Below, in pieces: positions 41,293 through 53,057 of a DNA stretch of 64,000 bases. Position numbers and translations under genes: made by a program. The DNA is from Halosimplex salinum (lineage in GTDB: Archaea > Halobacteriota > Halobacteria > Halobacteriales > Haloarculaceae). The notes beneath the pieces are model-generated. The model saw nothing but the letters and a program-made list of their open reading frames with translations, did no database searches and was not told the origin of the DNA. How positions within the stretch are numbered: position 1 is the first letter of the stretch; each line of letters opens with the position of its first letter. The stretch covers positions 62,001 to 126,000 of the forward strand of contig NZ_QWGG01000010.1 in assembly GCF_003730195.1 (NCBI RefSeq), written 5' to 3'.

Positions 41293-43857
41293 ATGTTCAA
41301 TGGTATCAATGAACGAGCGACGGATCGTCGGCTGGTGGTCGTGACAGTCGTCGCGCTGTTCGTAGCGAGCACGGTCGCCGCGGGGGCCGTCCAGATCGGA
41401 TCGACGGACGGGTCGGCCGCCGTCGCCGAAGCGTTTCAACAACAGACGGACGACGCCGGCTTCGAGGGCGAGATCAACCTGACAGACGCTAACGCGACTC
41501 TCGTGGGCGAAGCCGCCAACGACACCGCCGGGTGGTCGGTGGCCGACGCCGGCGACGTGAACGGCGACGGGGTCGACGACCTGATCGTCTCCGCGCCGCG
41601 CAACGCGAGCGCGGGGCCGAACACGGGCGCGGCCTACATCGTGTACGGCCCGGCCGACCGGGGGACGGTGAACCTCTCCGACGCCGACGTGGTGCTCCGC
41701 GGGACCGACAACAACGATCTCGCGGGCTATTCGGTCTCGACCGCGGGTGACGTGAACGACGACGGCTACGCCGACGTCGTGGTAGGGGCACCGTACAACG
41801 ACACCGGCGCAGCCAACGGCGGCGCCGCCTACGTCATCTACGGTGGCGAGTCGATGCCCGACGAGATGGATCTCTCCGAGGCGGACACGACCGTCTACGG
41901 GAACGAGGCCGGCGCGCTCGTCGGCTACGACGTGGCGGACCTGAACCGAACCGACGACACGGACGGGATCCTCGTCGGCGCGCCCGGCCTCGACGAGGCC
42001 GGTCAGGACGCCGGCGGTGCCTACCTCGTCGACGGCCTGACGGTGGTCGAGTCAGGCGACTTCCTGAACGTCACGGACGCCGACGCGACGTTCCTCGGGG
42101 AGCGCAACGGCAGCGCCGCCGGTTGGTCCGTCTCGACGGCCGGTGACGTGGACGCCGACGGCGAGGAAGACGCCATCGTCGGCGCGCCGCGGTACAACGC
42201 CACCGCCGCCGAGTCGCCGACGGGCGAGCGGCTCAACCGCTCCGGCGCGGCCTACCTCGTCGACGGCTCTCAGCGGGGCGAGCAGTCGCTGTCCGACGCG
42301 ACGGCGACGTTCGTCGGTACCGGTGAGTTCGACCGCGCAGGCCAGTCGGTCGCGGACGCGGGCGACGTGAACAACGATAGCGTCGCCGATATCGTCGTCG
42401 GCGCGCCGTACAACGACTCCTACGACCGGACCAACGTCGGCGCGGCCTACGTCGTCTACGGCGGCGACACAATCGACGGTCAGCAGTCGCTCGCCGACGC
42501 TGACGTGCGGCTGGCCGGTGCGGGCGCGTTCGACCGCGCGGGCTGGTCGGTCTCCTCGGCCGGGTCCGGTGACGTGACCTGCGACCGCATCGCCGACGTG
42601 CTCGTCGGCGCACCGGGCAACGACACGAACGGCGAGAACGCCGGCGCGGCGCATCTCGTCGCCGGCGACGAGGCGCTGAGCGACCGGAATCTCTCCGACG
42701 CCGACGCGACGTTCCTCGGCGCCAACGCGAGCGACCGGGCCGGCTTCGCCGTCTCCGAGGCCGGCGACGTGAACAACGACAGCTTCGCCGACGTCGCCGT
42801 CGGCGCGCCGTACAACGACTCGATGAACCGCACCGACGCCGGCGCGGCCTACGTGGCCTACAGCGACTGTGAGCGCGTCGCGGCGGAGACGCCGACTGAG
42901 ACCGAGACGGCGACGCCGACTGCGACGCCAACTCCAACGCCGACGCCAACCGCAACGCCGACTGCGACGCCAACCGCAACGCCGACGCCGACTGCGACGC
43001 CGACTGCGACGCCAACCGCAACGCCGACGCCGACTGCGACGCCAACGCCGACGCCGACGCCCACCGCAACGCCGACTGCGACGCCAACCGCAACGCCGAC
43101 TGCGACGTCAACGCCGACGCCGACGCCCACCGCAACGCCGACGCCGACTGCGACGCCAACGCCGACGCCGACGCCCACCGCAACGCCGACGCCGACTGCG
43201 ACGCCAACGCCGACGCCGACGCCCACCGCAACGCCGACTCCGACGCCGACGCCGACTGCGACGCCAACCGCAACGCCGACTGCGACGCCAACCGCAACGC
43301 CGACTGCGACGCCAACGCCGACGCCGACGCCCACCGCAACGCCGACGCCGACTGCGACGCCAACGCCGACGCCGATGCCCACCGCAACGCCGACCGACAC
43401 TCCCGGGACCGACGAACCGTTCGAGGTGACGTTCTTCGGCTGTGGGAACGTCGTACTCGGCGGTCCCGACGACGAGTTCCCGACGGACGTCACCCTGCTT
43501 ATCTACAATCAGGGGCAGGACCAGGTGATAGAGGTCGAACGGACGCTCGACGAGGGTGAACGGCCCGGGAGCCCCGGCGGGCAACTGGTCGGCATCGAGA
43601 CCGAGTTCGGGACCTACTACAACCCGAACTTCGACTACGACGAACTGAACTGCGGGAACTCCCAGGGACAGGCACCCGGCGAGCCGGGTGACCCGCGGGA
43701 CCTCCTGGACGATGACAACAGCGCCGGCAACGTGCCGGCTGGCGACGCGAGCGGCCTCGAGCAACTGTCCCAGTCGCCGCTCTTCCCCCTGCCGTTCGTC
43801 GCGCTGATGGGTCTGTCGCTCGCCGTGCTGACGACAGCCCGCTTCCGCGAGGACTAA
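41293..43857 (+). CDS. Exported FG-GAP repeat surface protein with Thr-Pro stalk (first copy)
   Basis: 854 aa. A signal-like segment (LVVVTVVALFVASTVAAGA) is followed by about seven FG-GAP repeats, residues ~58-530, with calcium-loop patterns such as DAGDVNGDGVDDLIV and GAAYIVYG. Residues ~534-702 are almost wholly T-P-T-A low-complexity stalk, then a small C-terminal domain (~703-790) and a C-terminal helix ending in RFRED. It would be exported as an integrin-like adhesin or other surface protein. It is followed by a close paralogue at 44162-46654. No enzymatic motif was seen. Confidence 0.83.
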   Translation: MFNGINERATDRRLVVVTVVALFVASTVAAGAVQIGSTDGSAAVAEAFQQQTDDAGFEGEINLTDANATLVGEAANDTAGWSVADAGDVNGDGVDDLIVSAPRNASAGPNTGAAYIVYGPADRGTVNLSDADVVLRGTDNNDLAGYSVSTAGDVNDDGYADVVVGAPYNDTGAANGGAAYVIYGGESMPDEMDLSEADTTVYGNEAGALVGYDVADLNRTDDTDGILVGAPGLDEAGQDAGGAYLVDGLTVVESGDFLNVTDADATFLGERNGSAAGWSVSTAGDVDADGEEDAIVGAPRYNATAAESPTGERLNRSGAAYLVDGSQRGEQSLSDATATFVGTGEFDRAGQSVADAGDVNNDSVADIVVGAPYNDSYDRTNVGAAYVVYGGDTIDGQQSLADADVRLAGAGAFDRAGWSVSSAGSGDVTCDRIADVLVGAPGNDTNGENAGAAHLVAGDEALSDRNLSDADATFLGANASDRAGFAVSEAGDVNNDSFADVAVGAPYNDSMNRTDAGAAYVAYSDCERVAAETPTETETATPTATPTPTPTPTATPTATPTATPTPTATPTATPTATPTPTATPTPTPTPTATPTATPTATPTATSTPTPTPTATPTPTATPTPTPTPTATPTPTATPTPTPTPTATPTPTPTPTATPTATPTATPTATPTATPTPTPTPTATPTPTATPTPTPMPTATPTDTPGTDEPFEVTFFGCGNVVLGGPDDEFPTDVTLLIYNQGQDQVIEVERTLDEGERPGSPGGQLVGIETEFGTYYNPNFDYDELNCGNSQGQAPGEPGDPRDLLDDDNSAGNVPAGDASGLEQLSQSPLFPLPFVALMGLSLAVLTTARFRED
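42891..43398 (+). repeat. Low-complexity Thr/Pro/Ala coding region
   Basis: About 508 bp made of ACGCC, ACTGC, CAAC and similar triplets encoding TPT and ATPT repeats. It is prone to slippage, so stalk length may vary between strains. On the opposite strand it produces a meaningless VGVGVAV-type frame. Confidence 0.85.
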
Positions 43858-43877
43858 CGCGGTCGGCCGTTCGTTCG

Positions 43878-43883
43878 TTTTTT
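43878..43883 (+). terminator. T6 run after the first FG-GAP gene
   Basis: TTTTTT at 43878-43883 lies 20 nt after the stop at 43857. Archaeal transcription normally ends in T-runs. The rest of the 304-bp gap holds no gene. Confidence 0.5.
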
Positions 43884-44104
43884 CTCGCTCTCTGTCGACG
43901 ACAAACCCGGACTTTCCCGCGAGTAGCGCAGTACAACTCTCCCCGTCGGTCGCCAGCGGTGGCGCCCGCGCGCTCGTGGGCCGGTCGAACGACCGATCCG
44001 GCGCAGTCCTGCGATCGACGACGGTCGCCACGATAACTCGACGCTGTCGGACTGCCCGACGGAGTAACCTCGGCCACTCTGAGACCGGCCGGCTCGCTTG
44101 GCCG
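43884..44104. other. Gene-free spacer between the FG-GAP paralogues
   Basis: Nothing with gene character on either strand. It separates the T-run of the first gene from the promoter block of the second. Confidence 0.5.
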
Positions 44105-44140
44105 CGGCTACTCGCCGTGGTCGCTCAATAACAATGGCCC
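44105..44140 (+). promoter_or_regulatory. Promoter block upstream of the second FG-GAP gene
   Basis: It matches 30 of 36 positions of 41235-41270 and lies at nearly the same distance from the start codon (21 nt against 22 nt between block end and ATG). The common AATAACAATGG core suggests a shared TATA/BRE-like element or a regulator site. Confidence 0.6.
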
Positions 44141-44161
44141 GACCTGACCTGTGTCCCATGC

Positions 44162-46654
<2,493 letters not shown>

Positions 46655-46754
46655 GCACACGAGGAGCCACGAACGGACGCGGACCCGACCACGGTTCGCC
46701 TCGAACTCGTGAGGCGCAACCGCTTTTGCTCCGCTCGCCCACGCACGGGTAGAC

Positions 46755-49082
46755 GTGGACGAGACGATCCGCTGGCTGCAGAGTCGCCCCTACTACGACG
46801 GACAGATCACCGAGCGGCGGACGACGCCGGGCCGCGAGGCGACGTTCGCCGACGTAGATCTGGACTCGCGGCTGGCGAGCGCGCTCGAATCCGACGGGGT
46901 CGACCGCCTCTACGACCACCAGGCGCGGGCGGTCTCCGCCGTCCGCGGAGGTGACAACGTCGTCCTCGCGACGCCGACGGCCAGCGGGAAGTCCGTCGCC
47001 TACACCGTCCCGGCCTTCGAGCGTGCGCTCGACGAGCGGGCGACGACCCTCTATATCGCGCCGCAGGTGGCACTCATCAACGACCAGGAGGAGACCCTGT
47101 CCGAGCTGGCCCACGGCCTCGGGTTCGGGTCCGGCGTGTCGGTCGCGCAGTACACCGGCCGGCAGGACAGGTCCGAGAAGGAGGCCATCCGGGAGCGCCA
47201 GCCGACGGTGCTCCTGACGACGCCCGATATGCTCCACTACGGGATCATGCCCCACGGCCACCGGCTGTGGGACTGGTTCTTCGAGCGCCTGGAGACGGTC
47301 GTGATCGACGAGGTCCACGAGTATCGCGGCGTGTTCGGCAGTCACGTGTCGATGGTGTTCAGACGGCTCCAGCGCATCTGCGAGCGCTTCGACTCCGACC
47401 CGGACTGGGTCTGTTGCTCGGCGACGATCGGCAACCCCGTCGACCACGCGGCGACGGTGACGGGCCAGTCGCCCGACTCGTTCGAGCTCGTCAGCGAAGA
47501 CACCAGCGCGACGGGGCCGACCCACTGGCTGTTCTGGAACCCCCCGGAGTACGGCGCGAACGAGGGGTTCGGGAGTGGGCGTCGCCGGTCGAACCACGTG
47601 GAGACGAAACGGCTGTTCGTCGACCTCGTCGACCGCGGGTATCAGACCGTCGCGTTCACGCAGTCGCGCCAGGTCGCCGAGCGCTACGCGACCGACAGCG
47701 CGAGCGACCTGCGCGACCGCAACGAGCACGAGGCCGCGCGGAACGTCCACGCCTACCAGGCCTCGCTGACCGACGAGCGCCGCGGCGAGATCGAGAGCGG
47801 TCTCGACTCCGGCGAGGTACGCGGCGTCTGGAGCACGAACGCGTTAGAGCTCGGCGTGGACATCGGCGGGCTCGACGCAGTCCTGCTCGACGGCTATCCC
47901 GGTACGCGGATGGCCGCCTTCCAGCAGGGCGGACGCGCCGGTCGGGGCACGGACCCGTCGCTCGTCGCGATGGTCGCCGGCGAGGACCAGCTCGACCAGT
48001 ACCTGATGGCACATCCGCGGGACTTCTTCGAGAGCGCTCCCGAGGAGGCCATCTCGAACCCCGAGAACGAACACCTCCTGCCGGACCACGTCCGTTCGGC
48101 GGCCCGGGAGACGTGGCTCCGGCCCGACGACGACCGCCACTTCGGCGAGCCGTTCCCCGACGTGGTCTCGGCGCTGACCGAGTCGGGTGACCTGGAGCGG
48201 CGGACGACCGACGCGGGGCTTCGCTGGCTCTACGACGGCGAGGGGAGCCCCCAGCACGAGATGAGCCTGCGGAGCGTCGGCGACCGCGAGGTTCGCCTGC
48301 GTGACCGTCGGAACGGGAACGCCATCGCGACGCTCTCGTTCGGCGACGCGCTCCGTGACGCGCATCGCGGCGCGATCTACCACCACCAGGGGCAGGACTT
48401 CGAGGTGGTCGAACTGGACCTCGACAACGACGTGGCGAACCTCGCGCCGGTGCGTCCGAACTACTACACGCAGGTGCTCCACGACAAGACGATCACCGTC
48501 GAGGAGGACCGGGCGGAGCGGACGCTTCCGACGAGAGCGGACGTGACCGTCCGCTTCGCGGACGTGAGCATGCGCAAGCAGATCACGGGCTTCGAGCGCT
48601 ACGACCGCCAGAGCGGCGAACCGATCGGTCGCGAACCGCTCGACCTTCCCGAGACGACGCTGGAGACCGAAGCGCTGTACTTCACCGTCCCCGGCGACGT
48701 CGAGACGGAGATCCGGACGGCGGGCGACGGCCCGGACGCGTTCCCCGGCGCCATCCACGCGGCCGAACACGGGATGATATCGCTGTTCCCGCTCTCCTTC
48801 CTCTGTGACCGCCGGGACGTCGGCGGCCTCTCGACGCCGCAGCATCCGCACACGGACTGCGCGACGATCTTCGTCTACGACGGCTACCCCGGCGGCGTCG
48901 GGCTGACCGAACGGGCCTACGAGACGGTCGTCGACCTGCTGGAACGGACGCTCGGGATGCTCCGGGACTGCCCTTGCGAGTCGGGCTGTCCGGCCTGCGT
49001 CCAGTCACCCCACTGCGGGAACGCAAACGACCCGCTCGAGAAGGGACTGGCGGCTGACCTGCTCGCGGCGCTCCTCGAGTAA
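46755..49082 (+). CDS. DEAD/DEAH helicase with DUF1998 domain (YprA-like)
   Basis: 775 aa from a GTG at 46755. Walker A is LATPTASGKS (~71-80), DEVH is at 185-188, and SATIG and the C-terminal helicase motifs ([11 protein letters not shown]) follow. The C-terminal DUF1998-like domain has CPCESGCPACVQSPHCGN near residues 738-756, four cysteines for an Fe-S cluster or zinc. YprA/Hrq1/MrfA relatives are ATP-dependent 3'-5' DNA helicases linked to repair. The gene stands alone, about 100 nt after the FG-GAP gene. Confidence 0.9.
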   Translation: MDETIRWLQSRPYYDGQITERRTTPGREATFADVDLDSRLASALESDGVDRLYDHQARAVSAVRGGDNVVLATPTASGKSVAYTVPAFERALDERATTLYIAPQVALINDQEETLSELAHGLGFGSGVSVAQYTGRQDRSEKEAIRERQPTVLLTTPDMLHYGIMPHGHRLWDWFFERLETVVIDEVHEYRGVFGSHVSMVFRRLQRICERFDSDPDWVCCSATIGNPVDHAATVTGQSPDSFELVSEDTSATGPTHWLFWNPPEYGANEGFGSGRRRSNHVETKRLFVDLVDRGYQTVAFTQSRQVAERYATDSASDLRDRNEHEAARNVHAYQASLTDERRGEIESGLDSGEVRGVWSTNALELGVDIGGLDAVLLDGYPGTRMAAFQQGGRAGRGTDPSLVAMVAGEDQLDQYLMAHPRDFFESAPEEAISNPENEHLLPDHVRSAARETWLRPDDDRHFGEPFPDVVSALTESGDLERRTTDAGLRWLYDGEGSPQHEMSLRSVGDREVRLRDRRNGNAIATLSFGDALRDAHRGAIYHHQGQDFEVVELDLDNDVANLAPVRPNYYTQVLHDKTITVEEDRAERTLPTRADVTVRFADVSMRKQITGFERYDRQSGEPIGREPLDLPETTLETEALYFTVPGDVETEIRTAGDGPDAFPGAIHAAEHGMISLFPLSFLCDRRDVGGLSTPQHPHTDCATIFVYDGYPGGVGLTERAYETVVDLLERTLGMLRDCPCESGCPACVQSPHCGNANDPLEKGLAADLLAALLE

Positions 49083-49427
49083 GCGCACCTTATTTCGCAC
49101 AGGCGGATCGTTGTGTCGCTCCACAGACTCTCCAGTTCGCCGTCGTTCGCCGTCGAAATCGGTCGCGAAACTGATCTGGTTCTGATAGTTTCGGCCGTTT
49201 CGCGGGGTGTACGCAACTGTTGGGAGCGTTCTCCGGCGGTCGCGTCCGAAACGGGGAATATCCGGCCGCTATCCGGCGGTCCGGGGTCGTTCACGGGTCC
49301 GTGAGGGTGTGGGGAACGGTGGCAACGGTCGGGACGGGTTTGCGGTTCTTTGCCACTCTCGGCCGAATATCTGAGCACGGGGCGCGGTGGACACCGGCGT
49401 CGTCACGGAGCCCCGGAATGGCCAACC
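49083..49427. other. Gene-free stretch before the HTH gene
   Basis: 345 bp with no supported gene. Its only features are short T-rich patches (for example around 49091-49096 and 49339-49351). The latter lies 75-90 nt before the following start and is not at TATA spacing. Confidence 0.5.
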
Positions 49428-49847
49428 ATGTCAGATACGCACTCTCCAACGGGACCGGCTCGCCGCTGCATGTCGCTCGACTCGACCGAGATCGAGACGA
49501 TGCACGATGTCTTCTCGGACTGGGAGCGTCGCGCGATCCTCTACTACCTGCAGGAACACGGCGGTCGCGCGACCGTCGACGAGCTGTGTCGGCACCTCGT
49601 CGGCTGGTGGCGCGGACGCGAGCGCCCGGCCCCGAGAGACGACGACCTCGTGAGACGGGTCCGCGAGCAGGTCGCCTGCACGCACCTGCTGAAACTCCAG
49701 AACTTCGGCGTCGTGTCGTACGACCCTCGCCGGGAGACGATACGACTCTCCGAGGAGATGAAGGTCTCCGTCAGCGAACCGTGGACGAACCCGCCGGCGG
49801 AGGACACGGCCCCGACGCGACTTCTCGGCGAAGCACCCGAGGCCTGA
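49428..49847 (+). CDS. Haloarchaeal DUF7344-like HTH protein
   Basis: 139 aa. The HTH core reads VFSDWERRAILYYLQEHGGRATVDELCRHLVGWW, with EQVACTHLLKLQNFGVVSYD as the following helices and wing. This is the DUF7344 pattern found in many small haloarchaeal regulators. It has no ligand domain. A longer frame to 49350 is less likely because the first 26 residues look like spacer. Located upstream of the TSP3-HTH gene but 217 nt away. Confidence 0.78.
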   Translation: MSDTHSPTGPARRCMSLDSTEIETMHDVFSDWERRAILYYLQEHGGRATVDELCRHLVGWWRGRERPAPRDDDLVRRVREQVACTHLLKLQNFGVVSYDPRRETIRLSEEMKVSVSEPWTNPPAEDTAPTRLLGEAPEA

Positions 49848-50064
49848 CGGCCTCGTAACGCTCGCCTACCGCGCCACTCGCCGCGCCGTGCCAGGAGTAA
49901 GGAGCGCCGAGCTGTCGGAAAGGTGGGCATACCCTTCTGGGGGCGGCGTAAGATTCCTAACGCCAGCTACCGTAATCAAGACACTCAGTCATCCGCACGT
50001 GTGACCGGGTCGCGGGGAGCGGACCGGACCACGTCCGGCTGACGGACAGGATACTCACGACGCT

Positions 50065-51732
50065 ATGGTACGCAACGTCCACGTCTGGCTCCTCGCGGCA
50101 CTTCTACTGGCCGGTATCGCGGCACCGGTCGTCGCGGCGGACGCGCGGATATCGGACGTCTCGTACGAGGGCGACGGCGCCGTCTCGGGCGTCGACGACG
50201 ACCTGACGCTCTGGCAGTCTGCGTCCCACCGCTTCGCAGTGACGGTCGTCAGCGACGCGGGTATCGACGACGGCTCGATCTGCGTGTTCGTCGACGGCCC
50301 GGACCGCGAGCTCGGCTGCGGGGCCGTCTCCGTGGCCGCCGGGGAGAACCAGACGGTCACGGTCGGCGTCGGCGACTGGCCGACGAACCTGACCGGCGAG
50401 CAGCGACTCCGATTCGAGGTCGGGGCGCCCAACGAGTCCGCCCCGCTCGACAGCGAGACCTACCCGGTCACCGTCTTCGCGCGGGACGGCGACCTCGACG
50501 ACGACGGCCTCTCGAACGAGCGAGAGGTCTCGCTCGGGACCTCGCTCCGCTCGAACGACACGGACGGGGACGGCCTCGGCGACGGCGCCGAAGTCGAGAC
50601 GTACGGCACGAATCCGACGAACCCCGACACGGACGACGACGGTATCGACGACGGCGACGAAGTCACCGTCCACGAGACCGACCCGACGAAGGTCGACACG
50701 GACGACGACGGCCTGACGGACCCGCGCGAGCTCGAGATGGGGACGAACCCGAACAAGGCCGATACGGACGGCGACGGCGTCGCCGACGGGCTCGAGGTCA
50801 ACACGTACGAGACGGACCCGACCGAACCCGACACGGACGAGGACGGCCTCGACGACGGCGCCGAGATCAACGACTTCGAGACCAACCCCCTGGAGGCGGA
50901 CACGGACGGGGACGGGCTGGACGACAACCTCGAGGTCAACACCTACGGCACCGACCCCAACCAGATCGACACGGACGGTGACGGCCTCGAAGACGGCGTG
51001 GAAGTCGGCACCCACGAGACGGACCCGACCGACCCCGACACGGACGGCGACGGCCTCGAAGACGGTCCCGAGGTCAACACCTACGGGACGAACCCGACGA
51101 ACGCCGACACGGACGGGGACGGCCTCGAAGACGGAGCCGAGGTCAACGAGTACGAGACGGACCCGACCGACCCCGACACGGACGGCGACGGCGTCCCCGA
51201 CGCCGAAGAGGTCGACACCGGGAACGCGACCGTGCCGCCCGTGGCCCTGGCGGGACTGGCCGGCGTCGCCGTCGCGGCGACGGCGGTCACGCTCTTCCTC
51301 GCCTGGTCGGGCCGCCTCCCCGTGGCTCGTCTCCGCCGTCGGTTCGGTGGCGGTGAACCGGCCGAACCGGCCGACGGAGACCGGGCGGACGCCGAGACGG
51401 ACGGGGACGCCGAGCCGGTGCCCGCCGCGGTCGTCTCGGAGACGGACGCCGGTTCGACGGACGTCGAGTCCCCCTCCGCCGACGAGGAGGAGATCCCGAC
51501 GGAGTTCCTCTCCGACGAGGAGGTCGTCTTCACGCTCCTCGACGACCACGACGGCCGGATGCGTCAGGCCGCCCTCGTCGAGGAGACCGACTGGTCGAAG
51601 TCGAAGGTGAGCCGCGTCCTCTCGGCGATGGAGGACGACGGCAGTATCGTCAAGGTCGACGTCGGACGGGGCAACGTCGTGATGCGACCCGAGGACCTCC
51701 CGCCGGGCGCCGAGTCCGCCTTCGAGGAGTGA
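50065..51732 (+). CDS. Exported TSP3/Ca2+-binding repeat protein with TM helix and cytosolic HTH
   Basis: 555 aa. A signal peptide (VHVWLLAALLLAGIAAPVVA) is followed by a beta-rich domain to ~138. Residues ~141-390 hold eleven thrombospondin type 3-like Ca2+ loops (DTDGDGLEDGAEV, DTDDDGLTDPREL and so on, spaced 20-23 residues). A TM helix lies at ~390-413, then a linker, then a winged helix at ~485-545 (EETDWSKSKVSRVLSAMEDDGSIV) like haloarchaeal DUF7343 regulators. The order suggests an extracellular Ca2+/ligand-sensing arm, one TM and a DNA-binding domain in the cytoplasm: a possible one-component transmembrane regulator. Confidence 0.82.
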   Translation: MVRNVHVWLLAALLLAGIAAPVVAADARISDVSYEGDGAVSGVDDDLTLWQSASHRFAVTVVSDAGIDDGSICVFVDGPDRELGCGAVSVAAGENQTVTVGVGDWPTNLTGEQRLRFEVGAPNESAPLDSETYPVTVFARDGDLDDDGLSNEREVSLGTSLRSNDTDGDGLGDGAEVETYGTNPTNPDTDDDGIDDGDEVTVHETDPTKVDTDDDGLTDPRELEMGTNPNKADTDGDGVADGLEVNTYETDPTEPDTDEDGLDDGAEINDFETNPLEADTDGDGLDDNLEVNTYGTDPNQIDTDGDGLEDGVEVGTHETDPTDPDTDGDGLEDGPEVNTYGTNPTNADTDGDGLEDGAEVNEYETDPTDPDTDGDGVPDAEEVDTGNATVPPVALAGLAGVAVAATAVTLFLAWSGRLPVARLRRRFGGGEPAEPADGDRADAETDGDAEPVPAAVVSETDAGSTDVESPSADEEEIPTEFLSDEEVVFTLLDDHDGRMRQAALVEETDWSKSKVSRVLSAMEDDGSIVKVDVGRGNVVMRPEDLPPGAESAFEE

Positions 51733-51825
51733 ATCACCTCTTTCCCGGAGGGGTCGCGGAGGAACCCGCGTCCACGCGAGCCTGGGAGCGTGGGATCGAA
51801 AGGGACGAAGCGCCTTTCAGCGCCT

Positions 51826-51840
51826 TCGGCGCCGGATGCT
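51826..51840. repeat. 15-bp repeat also found at 60191-60205
   Basis: TCGGCGCCGGATGCT occurs here and at 60191-60205 in the same orientation. In each place the GC-rich side is followed by GTA...TCTATT and then by a lower-GC gene: the DUF4188-like gene here, the histidine phosphatase at 60249. It may mark a recombination site or a shared intergenic element. Confidence 0.5.
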
Positions 51841-51931
51841 CGGTATTGGGGATCTATTCACCGAGTCCGTGGGCTCCGGGACCGCTGATTTATACAGGAT
51901 CTTGACTGCTCTGGCTGAACAGTGTTCCTCC

Positions 51932-52468
51932 TTACCGCGGTTCGATTGACTCACTCTGTACGCCATCTTCTTCGTAAGACACGTCGTTCCCTTCCGTCCA
52001 ACCGAGCCTGCCAGCGGCCGTCTTCCGACGTTCAGTAGCGGGATAGAGCGTGCCCGCCTTACCCAAGCCGACGGGCGGGGCATTTTGGTACACAGTTTCG
52101 TACGCGCCGTCTTCCACCAGATACGTCTCGTGCCAAATTCCGACAGTGTCGCTCTCGCTCATCAACTGATTCGTCCTCTTCATCGCAGGGGCGTGGTGTG
52201 CGGTCGAATCGAGGGCGTATCCCCGCAACTGCTCGAACGAGCGCCAATACTGTACGACTTCGTGATTCCGGATGCCCAGCTTTGTATCATATCCCAGTAG
52301 TCCACTCTCGGGGTTCGTCTCGAGTTCGTCGAGCATCTTCGTCATCGCTCGAAGAACCGGGAGCCATTTGTGGACCTTCCAGAGCGCATTTATCCGCATC
52401 CCAATTCGGAACACGACGAAGTCCCCATCTAACTCGGCTGTCACCCGTCCGGTATCGAGATCTGTCAT
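51932..52468 (-). CDS. DUF4188-like protein
   Basis: 178 aa from ATG 52468, which begins MTDLDTGRVTAELDGDFVVFRIGM. The pattern FRIGMRINALWKVHKWLPVLRAM, VVQYWRSFEQLRGYA, GIWHETYLVEDGAYETVY and PPVGLGKAG is typical of DUF4188, a monooxygenase-like (ABM) fold. An ATG at 52501 would add 11 residues and lies about 27 nt below a TATA-like CTGAATAAC (52524-52532), so a leaderless transcript could start there; either start is possible. The gene has lower GC and different codon use than its neighbours, which suggests transfer. Confidence 0.78.
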   Translation of the reverse strand: MTDLDTGRVTAELDGDFVVFRIGMRINALWKVHKWLPVLRAMTKMLDELETNPESGLLGYDTKLGIRNHEVVQYWRSFEQLRGYALDSTAHHAPAMKRTNQLMSESDTVGIWHETYLVEDGAYETVYQNAPPVGLGKAGTLYPATERRKTAAGRLGWTEGNDVSYEEDGVQSESIEPR

Positions 52469-52666
52469 GCCTGTTCCTGTCACGGTCGGACGCTTTCTCA
52501 TCGCTGAACGCTGTCCATGGACCGTTATTCAGTAGATACAGTATCGATCGTGTTAATTGTTACCGCCAACCACAGATTCGGCCTGCGCAGTGCTGAACAC
52601 GCGTTCGGACTCGAACAGCCACCGCTGACGGCCGAACTATTTCACGGACCCGCGAGAACTACCGGT

Positions 52667-53047
52667 ATGAAGCTCCGCACGTTCGGACTCGCGCTCGCCG
52701 CCGGCGTCGCCGTCTTCCTCGTCGTCGGCGTCGCGGTCACCGAGGCCGCGCTCCAGTGGATCGAGTTCTCCCTGTTCGTCGGGCTCCCGGTCGGCCTGGT
52801 CGCCGGCGTGACGGCGGCCGCGCTGGTCCTCCTCGGGGTCGGCGACGAGGTCTCGCTCCAGCGGCGCCGCGCGGCGGTCGCGCTCGGCGTCTTCGGCGTC
52901 GTCTTCCTGGCCGTCCTCGTAGTCGTCGCCGGCGTGTTCTCGGTCGGGACGCTCCACTCGCTGTCGCTCGCCACCGCCGTCGGCCTGCTCGCCGGTATCG
53001 GGTCGTTCGCGCTCGACCCGGGGGAGACGAGCTCAATAACCGGCTGA
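52667..53047 (+). CDS. Four-helix small membrane protein, 126 aa
   Basis: MKLRTFGLALAAGVAVFLVVGVAVTE is followed by three more hydrophobic helices (FVGLPVGLVAGVTAAALVLLG, AVALGVFGVVFLAVLVVVAGVF, SLATAVGLLAGIGSFAL). The last segment is followed by a short polar tail. No family recognised. It ends 10 nt before the convergent 5-formyl-THF cyclo-ligase stop. Confidence 0.7.
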   Translation: MKLRTFGLALAAGVAVFLVVGVAVTEAALQWIEFSLFVGLPVGLVAGVTAAALVLLGVGDEVSLQRRRAAVALGVFGVVFLAVLVVVAGVFSVGTLHSLSLATAVGLLAGIGSFALDPGETSSITG

Positions 53048-53057
53048 ACCGGCGAAT

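Noticed and set aside
42891..43398. CRISPR array
   Set aside because: The repeats are coding triplets with no unique spacers of even length.
42858..43493. 211-codon frame of VGVGVAV repeats on the minus strand
   Set aside because: Mirror of the Thr-Pro stalk of the first FG-GAP gene; composition is set by the coding strand.
50500..51200. Tandem repeat locus or CRISPR-like array
   Set aside because: Periodic DNA comes from the TSP3 amino-acid repeats in one intact frame.
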